The notes beneath the pieces are model-generated. The model made no database searches. It worked only from the letters and a program-made list of their open reading frames with translations, and was not told the DNA's origin. From contig VGPP01000008.1 in NCBI GenBank assembly GCA_016882585.1, positions 1 to 25,165 of the forward strand: a DNA stretch of 25,165 nt, read 5' to 3'. Source of the DNA: Cyanobacteria bacterium M_surface_7_m2_037. Lineage in GTDB: Bacteria > Cyanobacteriota > Cyanobacteriia > PCC-6307 > Cyanobiaceae. A program made the translations under genes and the position numbers. Below are positions 22,488 to 25,165 of this stretch, one piece after another. Each line of letters starts with the position of its first letter. Within the stretch, counting starts at the first letter, position 1.

Positions 22488-23870
22488 CTGGCACAGCTCA
22501 AGCCCGCCAGTCCAGCGGCGGCAGCGCCAGCCGGCGGCCTTGGCTTCGCGCAGCAGCTGTTGCTGGCGCTGGCGTGAGGAACCCCAGCCGGGATCGCGGG
22601 GGTTGAGCAGCAGCGCGTCCAGCTCCGCCAGCTGCGTTTTATCGCGGCGGGTGCGGGGAAAGCTCACCTGCTGGCGCTGGCTCAGCTGGGGCACCAGGTA
22701 GCTGGTGGTGCTGAGCCGCGCCTCGGCTGGAACGGCGGCGATCGCTTCGCGCACCGCCGGCAGCTGATCCACCCGCTCGAGGTAGGGCCCGGTGAAGAAC
22801 CAGGGTTTGGCCAGGGCGGCCCAACACACCACGCTCCAGCCGAAGCGTCGCCAGGGCACCGCCTGGCGCGGCTGCAGGGCCAGGCCATCGATGGCCGCCA
22901 CCACGGCGATCACCGCCACGGGCAGGCTGTAGTGGTGCACCAGGGTGCGTTGGGGTGCCTCCTCCGAGAGCACATTCACCAGCACCAGCGGGATGGCGCC
23001 GGCGAGCACCGGCAGCGACACCTTCCGCCAGAACGGCGCCACCGCCACGCTGATCAGCAGCAGATACACCAGCCCGCCGGCCCAGTCCACGTGCTGGATC
23101 AGCAGATCGGGGCGGGTCACCATGTTGAGCAGCACCTGATCGAGGCTGTCGCCCAGATAGGAGAAGAGGGCGCCGGCGGCCTTCGGTCCGGCGTCGCTCC
23201 CCTTGAGCAGCGGGTAGAGCCAGCGGTTGAGCAGCGCCAGCCAGCCCAGGGCCAGGCCAAGGGCAGCGCCGGCCCAGATCCAGCGGCGCCGCAGGGCCTG
23301 CTCGATGCCCAGCCCCGCCACCACCAGCACCAGCCCATCGCGGCAGCCGAGCAGCAGCAGCAGCAGCGCAAACCACAGCCACGGCCGTTCGGCGCGGCTG
23401 GCCCAGTAGCAGCCGGCCAGGGCCGGCATCACCCACACCTCGGGGTGAAAGTCGAACAGGTTGGCGTTGAACACCACCGGCTGCAGCCACCACAGGCCGC
23501 AGGCCAGCCAGCAGAGCTTCGGGCTCAGGCCCGCCTGGCGGCCCACCCACCAGAGCGGCAGGGCTGTGAAGCTGAGCGCGGCGGCCTGGCTGGCCAGCAG
23601 CCACTGCACGCTGCCCAGCAGCCGGTAGGGCAGGGCTGCGCCGTAGAGGGCCCAGGCGCCATGGTCGGCCAGGATGTGCACCCCCTCCATCGAGGAGATC
23701 GGCGGCAGGCCGCGGCTCACCAGCCAGATCCACTGATCGAACAGGCCCAGGTCGTAGGCGTTGCTCTGCAGCAGGGCGTGCCGCGCTGCGGCGCAGATCC
23801 ACAACACCAGTGCGATCGCCCCACTGGTGATCCAGAGGTTGCGGGGCGGCAGGCTTCGGCTTTCGGGCAT
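22458..23870 (-). CDS. DUF2079 family multi-pass membrane protein
   Basis: 470 aa with about ten to twelve membrane segments. The first loop has the acidic signature NAYDLGLFDQWIW (Asp40, Asp45), and the later NLFDFHPEVWVMPALAGCYW fits DUF2079. The family resembles GT-C glycosyltransferases of the PMT/ArnT type, which use lipid-linked sugars, so a role in transferring a sugar on the outer face is plausible but unproven. The C-terminal 110 residues are soluble and basic, like the family's periplasmic part. Its start lies 51 bases from the divergent GtrA-YdjC gene. The end overlaps the opposite-strand terminator. Confidence 0.85.
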   Translation of the reverse strand: MPESRSLPPRNLWITSGAIALVLWICAAARHALLQSNAYDLGLFDQWIWLVSRGLPPISSMEGVHILADHGAWALYGAALPYRLLGSVQWLLASQAAALSFTALPLWWVGRQAGLSPKLCWLACGLWWLQPVVFNANLFDFHPEVWVMPALAGCYWASRAERPWLWFALLLLLLGCRDGLVLVVAGLGIEQALRRRWIWAGAALGLALGWLALLNRWLYPLLKGSDAGPKAAGALFSYLGDSLDQVLLNMVTRPDLLIQHVDWAGGLVYLLLISVAVAPFWRKVSLPVLAGAIPLVLVNVLSEEAPQRTLVHHYSLPVAVIAVVAAIDGLALQPRQAVPWRRFGWSVVCWAALAKPWFFTGPYLERVDQLPAVREAIAAVPAEARLSTTSYLVPQLSQRQQVSFPRTRRDKTQLAELDALLLNPRDPGWGSSRQRQQQLLREAKAAGWRCRRWTGGLELCQKNDAPGGRS

Positions 23871-23921
23871 GGCAGATGCTCAGGCGCCGAGCTTCCCATA
23901 GGCTGCCGGCCCTGGCCATGG

Positions 23922-25165
23922 ATGGCGGTGGGCGTGCGGGCGAAGCTGGCGGAGCTGATGCGCTACGGCGGCGTGGGGGTGCTGGCCGCGGCGATCCATG
24001 CGCTGGTGCTGCTGAGCGGTGAATGCCTGGGGGTGCCGCTGCCCCTGGCCAACCTGCTCGGCTTCCTGCTGGCTTCGGTGTGGGGCTATCTGGCCCATGC
24101 CCTATTTACGTTCCGGGAACACACCGGCGGCCGCACCTTTGCGCGGCGCTGGCTGCTGATCCAAACGAGCCTCAACATCCTGGTGAGCCTGCTGCTGCCT
24201 GGTTGGCTGGGCGGCTGGGCCCGCAGCGCTGGCGGCACGCTCGTGATGGTGTTCACCCCCACGGCGATCAACTACGTGCTCTGGTCGCTGGCGGCACGGC
24301 ACAGCCGCGCCCGGCGCGCCCGCCAGGCCGCCGCGGGACCGATTCGTTTTCACGCCGATGATCTCGGCCTGCATCCGGCTGTGAACGCCACGCTCCTGGA
24401 GCTCTGCGACGCAGGCGCCCTCGATTCCGCCAGCGTGCTGGTGGCTGCACCGGCGGCAGCCGCGGCGGCCGAGGCCTGCGCCCACCGGCCCAACTTTGAG
24501 CTGGCTCTTCACCTTTGCCTGAGCGAGGGGCTGCCCGCGGCGGATCCGGCACGCATCCACGAGCTTCTCGATGATCAGGGCCGATTGGCGCTGGGCTTCG
24601 GGCGCTTGCTGCTGCTGGGCTGTCTGCCGCCCTGGTGGGCGCCCCGGCGGCGGATCGAAGCTCAGCTGGCGCTGGAGCTGGAGGCTCAGATCCGGCGTTT
24701 TCAAGAGCTCTTCCCCGCGCGGCCGCTGCGGCTGGATGGCCACCAGCACGTGCACCTCACGCCGCTGGTGTGGGGTCGGTTGCGCCAGTTGCCACCTGCG
24801 TTGCAGCCGATCTGGATCCGCAGCCTGCGGGAACCCTGGCCCTGGCGCGGTATTCCCCTGGCGCTGTGGTGGCAGGCCTGGCTGGGGCTTGGCCCGATCA
24901 AGTGGCTGCTGCTGCGCCTGCTCAACAGCGGTCGGGCCGCTGAGCTGGCCCGCCGCGGCATCGGTACCAATCCAGGCTTCTGCGGCGTGCTGTTCACCGG
25001 CCGGATCGATGCGGCGGTGATGGCGGCGGCCCAGCGCCAGCTACGCCCCACCGGTGGTTTGGTGCTGGCCCATCCAGCCAACGGCTGCCCGCCCGAAGCG
25101 GCGGAGCTGCAGGCCTACCCCCTCTCGCGCCGTTTCTACGCCTCCCCCTGGCGCGCCCGGGAAGC
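23922..25165 (+). CDS. GtrA-YdjC fusion protein (membrane flippase-like plus carbohydrate deacetylase), 3' truncated
   Basis: An open frame of 414 codons runs to the window edge without a stop. Residues 1-130 are a GtrA-like domain of four membrane helices (LMRYGGVGVLAAAIHALVLL, and FLLASVWGYLAHALFTFR). After a basic linker (HSRARRARQAAAG), a YdjC/ChbG-type deacetylase domain starts with RFHADDLGL. The metal ligands Asp146 or Asp147, His197 (LALHLCL) and His274/His276/His278 (DGHQHVHL) are present. YdjC proteins remove acetyl groups from amino sugars; GtrA proteins move lipid-linked sugars across the membrane. An overlapping ATG at 23918 is in another frame. A fusion would link flipping with deacetylation. 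The 3' end is missing because the window stops. Confidence 0.8.
   Translation, partial: MAVGVRAKLAELMRYGGVGVLAAAIHALVLLSGECLGVPLPLANLLGFLLASVWGYLAHALFTFREHTGGRTFARRWLLIQTSLNILVSLLLPGWLGGWARSAGGTLVMVFTPTAINYVLWSLAARHSRARRARQAAAGPIRFHADDLGLHPAVNATLLELCDAGALDSASVLVAAPAAAAAAEACAHRPNFELALHLCLSEGLPAADPARIHELLDDQGRLALGFGRLLLLGCLPPWWAPRRRIEAQLALELEAQIRRFQELFPARPLRLDGHQHVHLTPLVWGRLRQLPPALQPIWIRSLREPWPWRGIPLALWWQAWLGLGPIKWLLLRLLNSGRAAELARRGIGTNPGFCGVLFTGRIDAAVMAAAQRQLRPTGGLVLAHPANGCPPEAAELQAYPLSRRFYASPWRARE

Noticed and set aside
22639..23919. 426-aa minus-strand frame in the same region as the DUF2079 protein
   Set aside because: It is the alternative frame of the DUF2079 gene. The Arg/Pro/Gly-rich translation lacks membrane segments, while the other frame has the family motifs.

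Overview
The window looks like the chromosome of a high-GC picocyanobacterium of the Synechococcus/Cyanobium type. The psaI-psaL photosystem I pair shows that it is a cyanobacterium. The ribosomal cluster lacks rpsN, rpmD, map, infA and rpsD at the places where E. coli carries them, which is the cyanobacterial arrangement. The high GC content and the family-level look of most proteins point to a Cyanobium-like or non-marine Synechococcus strain; that is inference, not a database result.

Region 1 (1-11642, all + strand) is the merged S10/spc/alpha ribosomal superoperon: rpsC tail, rplP, rpmC, rpsQ, rplN, rplX, rplE, rpsH, rplF, rplR, rpsE, rplO, secY, adk, rpmJ, rpsM, rpsK, rpoA, rplQ, truA, rplM, rpsI, rpmE. 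A strong intrinsic terminator separates rplO from secY. Others follow rplQ and rpmE. prfA (release factor 1) comes next.

Region 2 (12902-16607) holds an HNH nuclease (-), alanine racemase (+), a tRNA-Ser(GCT) with a perfect palindromic terminator, a class A beta-lactamase-fold serine hydrolase (-), and a divergent NlpC/P60 cysteine peptidase (+). Three of these proteins (racemase, beta-lactamase-fold protein, NlpC/P60) fit a peptidoglycan theme.

Region 3 (16607-19179) has a DUF819 membrane protein coupled to the peptidase gene, a DPM1/GtrB-type polyprenyl-phosphate glycosyltransferase, and a small membrane-anchored HEAT-like protein whose 3' end overlaps the glycosyltransferase gene.

Region 4 (19275-25165) holds psaI and psaL, followed on the opposite strand by a full-length P1B-type ATPase-like protein in which every catalytic signature is replaced (a pseudo-ATPase). 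Next is a roughly 320-base gap that carries a promoter-like element, a strong Shine-Dalgarno sequence, tiny ORFs and a + strand terminator, suggesting an unannotated small transcript. Last come a DUF2079 membrane protein (-) and, divergent from it, a 3'-truncated GtrA-YdjC fusion gene (+) that runs off the window. The glycosyltransferase, the DUF2079 protein and the GtrA-YdjC fusion together resemble a lipid-linked sugar modification toolkit.

The two observations most worth following are the pseudo-ATPase next to psaIL and the orphan small transcript beside it. The GtrA-deacetylase fusion comes third.
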